From positions 181,958 to 245,957 of the forward strand of contig NZ_QLTT01000010.1 of the NCBI RefSeq assembly GCF_003269295.1: 64,000 nucleotides of DNA, written 5' to 3'. Both the position numbers and the translations under genes were made by a program. The notes beneath the pieces were generated by a model. The model ran no database searches and had not been told where the DNA came from. It worked only from the letters and a program-made list of their open reading frames with translations. Positions 26,714 to 35,800 of the stretch are shown here, piece by piece. Source of the DNA: Lentzea atacamensis (lineage in GTDB: Bacteria; Actinomycetota; Actinomycetes; Mycobacteriales; Pseudonocardiaceae). Position 1 is the stretch's first letter; the number at the start of each line of letters is the position of its first letter.

Positions 26714-27316
26714 ATGAGCGAGGAAGCCAACTACGACGGAGTGTTCGTGTTCCTGGAGCCGGGTTCGGACCCTGCCGTCGACCGTCAGGTGATCGAGCAC
26801 AGCGCGGACAGCCGCACGTTGCTGGTGTGGGTGCCGGACGCGGAGAAGGCGGCCGAGGTCGCGGCGAGCGCGGTGGACGACCACGGCGCGCGGCTTGTGG
26901 AGCTGTATCGCGGTTTTGACTTGCGCGGAGCGGCACGGGTGATCGAACGCGTGGTGCCACGGGCGCCGGTCGCGGCCGCGGGTTACGAACGCGGCACGGC
27001 GAAGACGGAGATTCGGCGCAGCGCATCCATTTACGAGGCTGCAAACGCCGATCCGTCGAAGCGTGTGCTGCAGAAGCACGGTGACGGGTGGACCGTTGTT
27101 GTTGGTGCGTCGCTTGAACAGATGCCCGACGTGGCGGAGCAGTTGGTCGACGAGGGGGCGGACCTCATCGAGATCTGCGGTGGCACCAACCTGACCGCGG
27201 CTGCTGCCGTCAGGGAACGGCTGGGCGACCGCGCTCAGGTGAGCCTGGTCAGCTGGCCCTTCGAGTCGGTTCCGGGCGCGGCGGCGTACCGGGCCGCGTA
27301 CGAGGCGTCGAACTAG
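26714..27316 (+). CDS. tandem DUF6506-like protein
   Basis: A 200-residue cytoplasmic protein made of two similar halves. The first (about 5-95: YDGVFVFLEPGSDPAVDRQVIE through ELYRGFDLRGAARVIERV) and second (about 118-195: GWTVVVGASLEQMPDVAEQLVDE through EICGGTNLTAAAAVRERL) both follow the DUF6506 pattern of a strand, an A-V/AxVA helix, a (I/V)EL/IC-G-G motif and a final strand. Only the second half keeps the complete LIEICGG motif. DUF6506 has no established function. ATG 26714 was chosen because the first conserved strand begins six residues later. It is monocistronic and divergent from the DUF4232 gene. Confidence 0.72.
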   Translation: MSEEANYDGVFVFLEPGSDPAVDRQVIEHSADSRTLLVWVPDAEKAAEVAASAVDDHGARLVELYRGFDLRGAARVIERVVPRAPVAAAGYERGTAKTEIRRSASIYEAANADPSKRVLQKHGDGWTVVVGASLEQMPDVAEQLVDEGADLIEICGGTNLTAAAAVRERLGDRAQVSLVSWPFESVPGAAAYRAAYEASN

Positions 27317-27447
27317 CGGGCTGATGTTGGGTCCACACCCGCAAGGCGCGGGGCGCCGTCGGCGCGCTCTGCTGTCGCATGTGGACTGAGGACGAAGCAG
27401 ATCTCCTGCCGCGCCTCGAAGAGCAGCTGGCCCGTGAACGGAACAGA

Positions 27448-28119
27448 TCAGGTCAACCGGTACCCGTGCGCCGGGCGGTTCGCCATGCCGTACCGCGGCT
27501 GCACCTCGGCCTTCCCGATCGTCACGAGGTGCTCCAGATAGCGGCGCGCACTCACGCGGGACAACCCCGCTCGTTCGCCGACCTCCTGCGCCGAGAGGTC
27601 GTTCTCGCTGTCCCGCAACGCATCCGTCACGAGCCGCAGCGTCACGGCCGACAGGCCCTTGGGCATCGACAGCGTGCGGGGGCGGTTGTGCATGAGCTGG
27701 TCGACCTCGTCCTGGTCGAGCATCTGGCCCAGCCGCTGCACCTCGTTGCGCTGGGCCAGGTACTCGCGCATCCGGTCGATGAAAGCCGTGCGCGTGAACG
27801 GCTTCACCAGGTAGTTGTCGACTCCTCTGGACATGGCCTGCCGCACGGTCTCCCGTTCGCGCGCGGCCGTGACCGCGATGACGTCGACCGGCGGGCCGCT
27901 GCGAGCGCGCAACCGGGCGAGCACCTCCAGCCCCGACATGTCGGGCAGGTGGATGTCGAGCAGCACCAGGTCCGGGCGCAACGACTCCACCGCCCGCAAC
28001 GCCTCGCCGCCGCGGTGCGCCTCCCCGACGACCTCGAACTCGGGCATCGCCTCCAGGAAGCCGCGGTGGATCGCGGCCACGGCGAAGTCGTCGTCGACGA
28101 CGAGGGTCCGCACGCTCAT
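27448..28119 (-). CDS. CitB/DcuR-type response regulator
   Basis: A 223-residue response regulator of the family that controls C4-dicarboxylate and citrate transport. The receiver domain has DDD at 9-11, phospho-acceptor Asp55 (LVLLDIHLP) and Lys in LVKPFTR. The C-terminal part has the HTH of DcuR/CitB proteins: LSAQEVGERAGLSRVSARRYLEHL. The ATG at 28119 overlaps the stop of its partner kinase (ATGA); an in-frame upstream start would lie within the kinase gene. The pair is divergent from tctCBA, a standard arrangement for sensing and importing tricarboxylates. Confidence 0.94.
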   Translation of the reverse strand: MSVRTLVVDDDFAVAAIHRGFLEAMPEFEVVGEAHRGGEALRAVESLRPDLVLLDIHLPDMSGLEVLARLRARSGPPVDVIAVTAARERETVRQAMSRGVDNYLVKPFTRTAFIDRMREYLAQRNEVQRLGQMLDQDEVDQLMHNRPRTLSMPKGLSAVTLRLVTDALRDSENDLSAQEVGERAGLSRVSARRYLEHLVTIGKAEVQPRYGMANRPAHGYRLT

Positions 28120-29684
28120 CGGTTCCCCGTTTCCGGCAGCCACACGTCGAACGACGCGCCGCCCAGCTCCGAGTCGGTGATCGCCACGCGGCCGCTGCGC
28201 CGGGTGACCACCCTCGACACCAATGCGAGTCCTATCCCCCGGTCGGCGTCCTTGGAGCTGACGCCCAGGTCGAAGATCCGGCCGCGTTGCGACTCCGCCA
28301 CTCCCGGACCGTCGTCGTCCACGACCATCCGCACTCCCCGGTCGGACGAACGGACCAGCACGCGCACGGTGCCTCCGGTCTCCACGGCGTCCACCGCGTT
28401 GTCCACCAGGTTGCCCAGCACGGTCAGCGCGTCGTCGCCCGCGCGGATGTCCACCGAGCTCTCCGGGTCCAGCCGCAGTTCCACGCCGCGTTCGTGTGCG
28501 GTGGAGGACTTCGCGAGCAGCAACGCCGCCAGCGCCGGGTCCGCGTTCGCGCCGTCGATGATGTCCGCGGTGATCGAGCCCGCTCCGCCGACGCGTTCGA
28601 TGTAGGCGACGGCGTCGGCCGGCCGGTCCAGTTCGAGCAGCCCGCCGATGACGTGCAGGTGGTTCGAGAACTCGTGGGCCTGCGCCCGCAGCACTTCGGT
28701 GACGGTGCGCTGGCCGTCCAGTTCGCGCAACGCGTCGTGCAGCTCGGTGCGGTCGCGCAACGTCAGCACGACGCCGACGGCACGGTCGTGCGTCTTGGCG
28801 GTCATCCTGTTCGCGACCAGAACCCGTTCTCCCGCAAGGACGAGCCGGTCCGCCACGTCGTCGTCGCCGCGCGCCAGGTCCAGCAGGCCGTCGTCGAGGA
28901 CCTCCGCCGCCGGTTGGCCCCCCGGATCGTCGGTGAGGCCGAGCAGGCGCATCGCCTCGTCGTTGACCAGGGCCAGCTTCTCCTGGTCGTCCACGGCGAC
29001 AACGCCTTCGCGGATGCCGTGCAGCATCGCGTCCCTGGTCTCCAGCAGCTGCGCGATCTCGGCGGGTTCGAGCCGGAACGTGCGGCGCCGCACCAGTTGC
29101 GTGATCAGGGCCGCGCCGAGCACTCCGACCAGTGCGGCGGCGGCCAGCCAGCCGATCAGCTCCGGCAGGTCCTCGGCCAGGTCGTCGGACAGCTGGCTCT
29201 CCAGGATGCCGACCGACGCCATGCCGATGATCCGTCCATCGGCCGCGCGCACCGGCACCTTCGCCCGCAGGGACGTGCCGAGCGTGCCGGTCTCGGTGCC
29301 GACGAACACCTCACCGGACAACGCGGTGCTCGGGTCGGTGGAGACGCGCTCGCCGATGCGCCGCGGGTCGGGGTGGGCGTACCGGACGCCGTTGCGGTCC
29401 GTGACGACCACGTACGTCACCTGTGACGCCTTGCGGATCAGTTCCGCCAGCGGCTGGATGGTCGCGGTTGGGTCCGGTGAGTCGAAGGCCTGCACGACCG
29501 TGGGCAGCCGGGCCACGCTCTCCGCGACCGACAGCATCCGGTCCTTGTACGCCTCGCGGATCCGGTCGCTCTGCAACTTGGCCGCGAGCAGCCCGGCGGC
29601 ACAGGTCGTCATCAGCACGATGACCACCTGCAACACCAGGAGCGAGACGCCCAGCGAGACGGACCGGCGAAACATGGAGTGCAT
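28116..29684 (-). CDS. CitA/DcuS-type sensor histidine kinase
   Basis: A 522-residue membrane kinase. A TM helix (about 13-35), an extracytoplasmic sCache/PAS-like ligand domain (about 38-165) with VVVTDRNGVRYAHPDPRRIGE, and a second TM helix (about 177-197) precede a cytoplasmic PAS domain (about 215-310). The SPOB-type dimerisation helix carries phospho-acceptor His337 in AHEFSNHLHVIGGLL, and HATPase_c follows with NLVDNAVDAVE and DRGIGLALV. DPxRIGE in the Cache domain is the citrate/dicarboxylate-binding signature of CitA and DcuS. It very likely senses the substrate of the divergent TctCBA transporter. Confidence 0.94.
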   Translation of the reverse strand: MHSMFRRSVSLGVSLLVLQVVIVLMTTCAAGLLAAKLQSDRIREAYKDRMLSVAESVARLPTVVQAFDSPDPTATIQPLAELIRKASQVTYVVVTDRNGVRYAHPDPRRIGERVSTDPSTALSGEVFVGTETGTLGTSLRAKVPVRAADGRIIGMASVGILESQLSDDLAEDLPELIGWLAAAALVGVLGAALITQLVRRRTFRLEPAEIAQLLETRDAMLHGIREGVVAVDDQEKLALVNDEAMRLLGLTDDPGGQPAAEVLDDGLLDLARGDDDVADRLVLAGERVLVANRMTAKTHDRAVGVVLTLRDRTELHDALRELDGQRTVTEVLRAQAHEFSNHLHVIGGLLELDRPADAVAYIERVGGAGSITADIIDGANADPALAALLLAKSSTAHERGVELRLDPESSVDIRAGDDALTVLGNLVDNAVDAVETGGTVRVLVRSSDRGVRMVVDDDGPGVAESQRGRIFDLGVSSKDADRGIGLALVSRVVTRRSGRVAITDSELGGASFDVWLPETGNR

Positions 29685-29693
29685 TCTTGCTCA

Positions 29694-29710
29694 ACCTGTG
29701 TGAAACAGGT
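29694..29710. promoter_or_regulatory. inverted repeat in the citAB-tctC intergenic region
   Basis: ACCTGT-GTGAA-ACAGGT is a 6-bp perfect inverted repeat 10 bases upstream of the kinase start. The AT-richer stretch 29711-29745 beyond it contains ACGACC twice, 12 bases apart. In this 136-base divergent region these are candidate sites for the CitB-like regulator. No experimental consensus was used. Confidence 0.4.
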
Positions 29711-29820
29711 CACGAACAAAACGACCAATACGTCTTTTACGACCGATGCTCGGCTTCTCACCCCGCGGCTACCTAGCGTTCCCGCCCAACGTCGGCAACG
29801 AAGCTGAGGAGTTGGGCTCG

Positions 29821-30795
29821 ATGGGTACAGGCTGGAGACGTTCGGCGGTGGTCGCGGCCGTCGGACTGGCGCTCGCGGGGTGCGGGCAGGCGGCGAAGAG
29901 CTCTGGCGGCGGTGACGCCATCGGCAAGCTGGAGATCATGGCGCCCGCCGACCCCGGCGGTGGCTGGGACCAGACCGCCCGCGCGATGCAGACCGCGGTG
30001 TCCGGGGCGAAGCTCGCGGGTTCCGTCCAGGTCAGCAACGTCGGCGGCGCGGGAGGCACGGTCGGGCTGCAGAAGCTGTCCACCGAGCGGTCCGAGTCGT
30101 TCCTGATGATCACCGGCCTGGTCATGGTCGGCGCGGTGGAGACCAACTCGGCGAAGACGCGTCTCGAGGACACCACCCCCATCGCCCGGCTGACGGCCGA
30201 GGACGAGGTGGTCGTAGTGCCCGCGGACTCGCCGCACAAGACCATCGACGACCTGCTGAAGGCCGTGGACGAGAAGGGCAAGGGGGTGTCGATCACCGGC
30301 GGTTCGGCCGGCGGCACCGACCACATCCTCGCCGGGCTGCTGCTCAAGGCCAAGAACATCGACCCCGCCAAGCTCAACTACGTGCCCTACTCCGGCGGCG
30401 GCGAGTCGCTGGCGGCGTTGCTGGGCAAGAAGGTCGACGCGGGCATCTCCGGTGTCGGCGAGTACCGGGAGCAGATCAAGGCGGGCAAGCTGCGCGCGCT
30501 GGGCACTTCCGGGCCGGCCGCGCACCCGGACCTCAACGCGCCGACGTTCAAGGATCTCGGCGTCGAACTGATCAACTGGCGCGGCGTGGTGGCGCCGGGC
30601 GGGATCTCGGCCGCGGCCAAGGATCGGCTGACCAAGCTCGTCACCGACATGCACGCGAGCCAGCAGTGGAAGGAAGAGCTCACCAAGAAGGGCTGGACCG
30701 ACACGTTCCTCACGGGCAACGAGTTCTCCACGTTCCTGTCCAAGGAGATCGGCCGCGTGAAGCCGGCGCTGCAGGACATCGGGCTCATCAAGTGA
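29821..30795 (+). CDS. tctC: tripartite tricarboxylate transporter substrate-binding lipoprotein TctC
   Basis: A 324-residue extracytoplasmic binding protein of the Bug/TctC family. The signal peptide has lipobox LAGC (Cys about 21), so it is lipid-anchored as expected in a Gram-positive cell. The mature protein begins with IMAPADPGGGWDQTAR, the conserved ligand-pocket segment, and contains NVGGAGGTVGLQKL and ITGGSAGGTDHILAGLL, all diagnostic of TctC. It delivers citrate or a related acid to TctAB. The ATG at 29821 follows a GAGGAG-type site. Its stop overlaps the tctB start (GTGA), and the whole tct operon is divergent from the CitAB-like system. Confidence 0.95.
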   Translation: MGTGWRRSAVVAAVGLALAGCGQAAKSSGGGDAIGKLEIMAPADPGGGWDQTARAMQTAVSGAKLAGSVQVSNVGGAGGTVGLQKLSTERSESFLMITGLVMVGAVETNSAKTRLEDTTPIARLTAEDEVVVVPADSPHKTIDDLLKAVDEKGKGVSITGGSAGGTDHILAGLLLKAKNIDPAKLNYVPYSGGGESLAALLGKKVDAGISGVGEYREQIKAGKLRALGTSGPAAHPDLNAPTFKDLGVELINWRGVVAPGGISAAAKDRLTKLVTDMHASQQWKEELTKKGWTDTFLTGNEFSTFLSKEIGRVKPALQDIGLIK

Positions 30796-31295
30796 TCCCG
30801 GAAAAGTCCTCTGCAAAAGTCGAGGAGTACGCGTTCGGCGGTCTGGTCGCGGTGGTCGGGGCCTTCACCCTGATCGACGCGACCACGATCGCCGCTCGTG
30901 CGGACAACGCGGTCGGACCGCGCGCTTTCCCTTACGCCGTAGGGGCTTTGCTGATCGTGACGGGCGTGGCGGCAATCGTCGCCACGGCCCGCGGCAGGCT
31001 CGGCCAGGCCGAAGAGGGTGAGGACGTCGACACCGGCGTCCGCACCGACTGGGTCACCGTGGCCAAGCTGGTCGCCGTGCTGGTGGCGCATCTCGTGCTG
31101 ATCGATGTGGTCGGCTGGCCGGTCGCGGCGACCGTGCTGTTCTTCGGGGCGGCGTGGACGCTCGGCGCGGTGTGGTGGCGCGCGTTGCCGATCGCCGTCG
31201 TGCTGGCGCTCGTCGTCCAGGTGGTGTTCGCGTACGGGCTGGGCCTGTCGCTGCCCGCCGGGATCTTCGAAGGGGTGCCGTTCCTCGATGGGTAG
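30792..31295 (+). CDS. tctB: tripartite tricarboxylate transporter small membrane subunit TctB
   Basis: A 167-residue membrane protein with four TM helices, the size and topology of TctB. The N-terminal FGGLVAVVGAFTLIDAT helix and the ARADNAVGPRAFPYAVGALL segment (usual GPxxFP motif) are clear family marks. The GTG start overlaps the tctC stop, and its 3' end overlaps tctA by eight bases, so the three are translationally coupled. TctB associates with TctA to form the membrane complex; its exact job in transport is not known. Confidence 0.93.
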   Translation: MIPEKSSAKVEEYAFGGLVAVVGAFTLIDATTIAARADNAVGPRAFPYAVGALLIVTGVAAIVATARGRLGQAEEGEDVDTGVRTDWVTVAKLVAVLVAHLVLIDVVGWPVAATVLFFGAAWTLGAVWWRALPIAVVLALVVQVVFAYGLGLSLPAGIFEGVPFLDG

Positions 31296-32784
31296 CCTCA
31301 CCGCACTGCTGGAGGGCTTCGCGACCGCGGCGCAGCCCGAGTACCTGTTGTACGCGTTGCTGGGCGTCACGCTCGGCACGGCCGTCGGCGTGCTGCCGGG
31401 CATCGGGCCGGCGATGACGGTGGCACTGCTGCTGCCGCTGACCTACACGCTTGACCCGACCGCGGCACTGATCATCTTCGCGGGCATCTACTACGGCGGC
31501 ATGTACGGCGGGTCGACGACGTCGATCCTGCTGAACACACCGGGCGAGTCGGCCTCCATCGTGACGGCGCTGGAGGGCAACAGGATGGCGCGCGCCGGAC
31601 GTGGCGCGGCGGCACTGGCGACGGCGGCGATCGGGTCGTTCGTGGCGGGCACGATCGCCACGGTGCTGCTGACACTGCTGGCACCGACCATCGCGGACAT
31701 CGCGGTGACGCTCGGGCCGGCGGACTACGTGGCGCTGATGGTGGTGGCGTTCACGACCGTGGCCGCGCTGCTCGGGTCGTCACCGTTGCGCGGACTGGCA
31801 TCGCTGGGCCTCGGTCTGTTCATCGGCCTGGTCGGCACCGACACGCTGACCGGGCAGCAGCGGTTCACCCTCGGTGTGCCGACGCTGGCCGACGGCATCG
31901 ACGTGGTCGTGGTGGCGGTCGGGATGTTCGCGGTGGGCGAGGCGCTGTACGTGGCGTCCCGGCTGCGGCACGGACCGATCGAGGTCATCCCGGTCGGCGG
32001 GAAGTGGATGAACCGCGAGTTCTGGGCGCGGTCCTGGAAACCGTGGCTGCGCGGCACGTTCATCGGGTTCCCGATCGGCACCGTGCCCGCCGGTGGCGCG
32101 GACGTGTCGACGTTCCTGTCCTACGCGGCCGAGAAGAAGCTCTCGAAGCGGCCGGAGGAGTTCGGCAAGGGCGCGATCGAGGGCGTGGCCGGTCCGGAGG
32201 CGGCCAACAACGCCGCCGCGGCAGGCGTTCTCGTGCCGTTGCTGACGCTGGGCCTGCCGACGACCGCGACGGCGGCGGTGATCGTGGCGGCGTTCCAGAG
32301 CTACGGCATCCAGCCGGGACCGTTGCTGTTCACCAACAACTCGGCGATGGTGTGGGCGTTGATCGCGTCGCTCTACATCGGCAACGTCATGTTGCTCGTG
32401 CTGAACCTGCCGCTCGTGAAGATCTGGGTGAAGGTGCTGCAGATCCCGCGGCCGTACCTGTACGCGGGCATCCTGCTGTTCGCGGCGCTGGGCACCTACG
32501 CGGTGAACTTCGTGGTGGACGACCTGATCGTGCTGATGGTGATCGGCGTGGCCGGGTTCTTCATGCGGCGCCACGGTTATCCGGTCGCCCCGCTGGTCGT
32601 CGGCATGATCCTGGGCCCGATGGCGGAAGAGCAGCTGCGCCGCACGTTGCAGATCAGCGAGGGCTCGTTGGCGGCGTTGGTCACGAGCCCGTTCGCGGCG
32701 ATCGCGTACAGCGTGCTCGTCGTTCTTCTCGTGGTGGCAACCGTGATGCGCTTGCGGCGCAAGAAGTCCGAGGTGCCTGTGTAA
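31288..32784 (+). CDS. tctA: tripartite tricarboxylate transporter large permease TctA
   Basis: A 498-residue permease with about 12 TM helices. The TctA signature VLPGIGPAMTVALLLPLTY near residue 35, the YYGGMYGGSTTSILLNTPGE motif near 68-88, and PEAANNAAAAGVLVPLLTLGLP near 307 are all present. It moves tricarboxylates using an ion gradient once TctC delivers the ligand. The ATG at 31288 overlaps tctB. The gap of 43 bases to the following BTAD regulator leaves open whether that gene is cotranscribed. Confidence 0.95.
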   Translation: MGSLTALLEGFATAAQPEYLLYALLGVTLGTAVGVLPGIGPAMTVALLLPLTYTLDPTAALIIFAGIYYGGMYGGSTTSILLNTPGESASIVTALEGNRMARAGRGAAALATAAIGSFVAGTIATVLLTLLAPTIADIAVTLGPADYVALMVVAFTTVAALLGSSPLRGLASLGLGLFIGLVGTDTLTGQQRFTLGVPTLADGIDVVVVAVGMFAVGEALYVASRLRHGPIEVIPVGGKWMNREFWARSWKPWLRGTFIGFPIGTVPAGGADVSTFLSYAAEKKLSKRPEEFGKGAIEGVAGPEAANNAAAAGVLVPLLTLGLPTTATAAVIVAAFQSYGIQPGPLLFTNNSAMVWALIASLYIGNVMLLVLNLPLVKIWVKVLQIPRPYLYAGILLFAALGTYAVNFVVDDLIVLMVIGVAGFFMRRHGYPVAPLVVGMILGPMAEEQLRRTLQISEGSLAALVTSPFAAIAYSVLVVLLVVATVMRLRRKKSEVPV

Positions 32785-32827
32785 CACAAACGGCACGGCG
32801 GCGATCCTGGAGCGTGGGAGGACTACG

Positions 32828-35800
32828 GTGATCCGGCGGCCCAGGCTCGAGGGGCTGCTCTGCACGACGAGGCTCACGACTCTCGTCGCACCTGCCGGTT
32901 ACGGCAAAACGACCCTGTTGACCCAGGCGCACACCGACCGTCCGGTGGTGTGGCACACCTGCCAGGAAGGCCATCGGCTGTTGCAGCCGATGGCCTCCGC
33001 GCTGTCGGCCGGGTGGACCAGCGTCCCGGCGGTGTCCGGCGAGGACGAGGCCGGGCGGACGCACGCCATCGCAGCGCTGCTGGCCGATGCCTGGCCGGAA
33101 GACGTGCTGGTCGTGCTGGACGACATCCATGTGCTGAGACAGGGCGATTCGGCCGCGCAACTGCTGGAGGCGCTCTGTCTCCAGTTGCCACCGACGGCTC
33201 GCCTGGTGTTGTCCGGACGTTCGTTGCCGCCGTTCTCGTTGCGGCGCTTGAAGGTCGACGGGGAGCTGACCGAGATCAACGCGGCCCAGCTGGCGTTCAC
33301 GGCCGAGGAGACCGCGGTGGTCGCCGGCCACGACGTGCACGACGTCACCGGCGGGTGGCCGATCGCGGTGCGGCTGGTCGCGGAGACGGGCACGGTCGAG
33401 GAGCTCGCCGATCTCGTGGGCGAAGTCGTTGGCAGAGAACCGGAACAGACTCGCGCTCTGCTGAGGACGGCGGCCGCGTTCGACCGGTTCACCGCCGACC
33501 TGCTCGTCGAGCTCGGGCATTCCGGGGCGCCGGCGATCCTGCCGGACCTCGCCCGGCGCGGGTTGTTCGTCGAGCACGTCCGAGCCGAGCCGGGGTGGTT
33601 CGCGCTCGTACCGCTGGCGCGGGAGTTCCTGGAGCCCGCGGCCGGCGTGCACCGGGCGGCGGCGCGCTGGTTCACGTCACGCGGCGAGTACGTCCGCGCG
33701 GTGGATTCCCTTGCCGCGCTGGAGGACTGGCCCGGCGTCACGGCTCTGCTCGACGACGTGCTGCGGACCGGCGGTGCGGACGCCGTGCTCACCGCGACTG
33801 GCCTGGTGCCGGAAGACCGGCGCACGGCCGTGGTGTGGCAGCTCGAAGGTGTCGCGCACCAGTTGCGCGGCGAGTGGCGGCAGGCCGCCGACCGGTTCAC
33901 GAAGGCCACAGAGGACGGGCTGACCGCGGAGCTGGCGTGGCGCATGGCGTGGATCCAGCACCTGCGCGGCGGACCGCAGGACGCGTTGCAGATCTGCGAC
34001 GGCTACGTGCCGGACGGCTCCGATCCGACGGCGGAGTCGATGCTGCTGAGCACAGCCGCCAGCGCGCACTGGGCGTTGGGAGACCTGGAGGCGGCGGCGG
34101 CCAAGGCGACCGGCGCGTTGCGTACGGCGACCAACGACTGCGCGATCGGCACCGCGCACACCGTTCTCGCGATGGTCGCTGCGGCACAAGGAAAGCGTGA
34201 CGAGCTGACCGAGCACTACGACATCGCGCTCGACCACGCGCAAAAGGCCGGCGACGTGCTCGGTGTCATCCGCATCCGGTCGAACCGGGCCTCGCACCAC
34301 GTCGAGGCGGGCGAGCACCGTGCCGCGTTGCGGGAGATCGAGGAGATGCTGCCGCTCGCGGACGTCACCGGGTTCGCGACGTACCGGGCGATCGGGCTGC
34401 ACAACCGCGGCGAGGCGTTGCTCGGTCTGGGCCGGCTGGACGAGGCGGCGGCGGACTTCCACGCCGCGCAGAAGGTGTTCGACCAGGCCGGGAGCTGGCT
34501 CGCGGCGGCACCGCTCGTGTACCTGGGCGAGGTGCATCGGCTTCGAGGCGACCGGGCGCTGGCGGGTTTCGCGCTGCAGGAGGCGTTGCGGCTCGCGTCG
34601 GCGAAGAACACCGTGCCGCACCTCGTTCTCGCGCACGTCGGGCTGGCCGAGCTGTTCGCCTGTGACGACCCGGATCTCGCACGGGAACACGCCCGCAAGG
34701 CGTTGGAGCTGGGTGAGAGCGTGACGGCGCTGCTCGTGCTGGCGCGGCTCGACGAGGCCAAGGACCTGTGCCAGGAGGCGGCGGAGATCGCGACCCGGCG
34801 CGGTGACCGGGCGGGGTTCGCGAGGGCGTTGCAACTGCGGGGAGTTCTGGAACGCGACTCGGTGCTGCTCGACCAGTCGCTGACGTTGTGGCGGGAGATC
34901 GGCGATCCGCTCGGCGAGATCAGGGTCCGCACGGCGCAGGCCGCGCTCGTTGGTGGCGCGGCAGGTGAACAGCTCGCCGGTGAGGCACGTCAGCAGGCCG
35001 CGGATCTCGGCGCCCGCGTGCTCGCCGAAGCCGCCGCCGCTGTTGCCGAGACGTGCCGGAAGGCGAGCAGGCCGGAGCTGTTCATCCAGACGCTGGGCGG
35101 GTTCCGGGTGCTGCGCGACGGTGAACCGCTGCCGCCCGCCGCGTGGCAGTCGCGCAAGGCCAGGGACCTGGTGAAGATCCTCATCGCCCGGCGCGGGCGG
35201 CCGATCACCCGTGAGGCGCTGGGCAACCTGCTGTGGCCGGACGAGGAACCGGAGAAGGTCGCGAACCGCCTGGCGGTGGCGTTGTCCACGGCGCGCAGTG
35301 TGTTGCGGGCCGGCACGGGAATCGTGGCCGAGGGCGACGCGATCCGGTTCGACCCGGACGTGCTGCCCGTCGACGTGGTCGCGTTCCTCGCCGACGCACG
35401 GGCCGGACTCGCCGCGGCACAACGGAACTCGTCCGAGGCCCGGTCACTGCTGGCGGCCGCGGAGTCCGCGTATCACGGCGACTTCCTGGAGGAGGATCCT
35501 TACGAGGACTGGGCGGCACAGCTGCGCGAGGAAGCCCGGTTGATCTACCTGCAGGTGGTGGCGGTGCTCGCCGCACGGGCCGAGTCCGGAGGGGAGTACG
35601 CGCTGGCCAGCAGATACTGCCTGCGCGTACTGGAACGCGACCCGTACGACGAGCCGGCGCACCTGATGCTGGTGCGCGTCCTCGCCGCCGCAGGGAGTCA
35701 CGGCGAGGCTCGGAGGTGCTATCAGACCTACGTCACGCGGATGCGCGAGATCGAAGTGGATCCGCGCCCTTTTACTGCGAGCACACGACGTAGGGCGTGA
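32828..35800 (+). CDS. MalT/BTAD-type large transcriptional regulator
   Basis: A 990-residue regulator. A MalT-like STAND ATPase lies at the N-terminus (Walker A VAPAGYGKTTLL at 20-31, VLVVLDDIHVL Walker B near 96-106). A long TPR region follows (about 330-730), then near the C-terminus a winged-helix domain (about 755-840: LGGFRVLRDGEPLPPAAWQSRKARDLV) and a bacterial transcriptional activator domain (about 845-980: VDVVAFLADARAGL). The order is as in MalT-BTAD regulators rather than in short SARPs. Its place directly after tctA suggests it may tune carbon-acid uptake or metabolism. Its 3' end overlaps the convergent gene by 29 bases. Confidence 0.9.
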   Translation: MIRRPRLEGLLCTTRLTTLVAPAGYGKTTLLTQAHTDRPVVWHTCQEGHRLLQPMASALSAGWTSVPAVSGEDEAGRTHAIAALLADAWPEDVLVVLDDIHVLRQGDSAAQLLEALCLQLPPTARLVLSGRSLPPFSLRRLKVDGELTEINAAQLAFTAEETAVVAGHDVHDVTGGWPIAVRLVAETGTVEELADLVGEVVGREPEQTRALLRTAAAFDRFTADLLVELGHSGAPAILPDLARRGLFVEHVRAEPGWFALVPLAREFLEPAAGVHRAAARWFTSRGEYVRAVDSLAALEDWPGVTALLDDVLRTGGADAVLTATGLVPEDRRTAVVWQLEGVAHQLRGEWRQAADRFTKATEDGLTAELAWRMAWIQHLRGGPQDALQICDGYVPDGSDPTAESMLLSTAASAHWALGDLEAAAAKATGALRTATNDCAIGTAHTVLAMVAAAQGKRDELTEHYDIALDHAQKAGDVLGVIRIRSNRASHHVEAGEHRAALREIEEMLPLADVTGFATYRAIGLHNRGEALLGLGRLDEAAADFHAAQKVFDQAGSWLAAAPLVYLGEVHRLRGDRALAGFALQEALRLASAKNTVPHLVLAHVGLAELFACDDPDLAREHARKALELGESVTALLVLARLDEAKDLCQEAAEIATRRGDRAGFARALQLRGVLERDSVLLDQSLTLWREIGDPLGEIRVRTAQAALVGGAAGEQLAGEARQQAADLGARVLAEAAAAVAETCRKASRPELFIQTLGGFRVLRDGEPLPPAAWQSRKARDLVKILIARRGRPITREALGNLLWPDEEPEKVANRLAVALSTARSVLRAGTGIVAEGDAIRFDPDVLPVDVVAFLADARAGLAAAQRNSSEARSLLAAAESAYHGDFLEEDPYEDWAAQLREEARLIYLQVVAVLAARAESGGEYALASRYCLRVLERDPYDEPAHLMLVRVLAAAGSHGEARRCYQTYVTRMREIEVDPRPFTASTRRRA

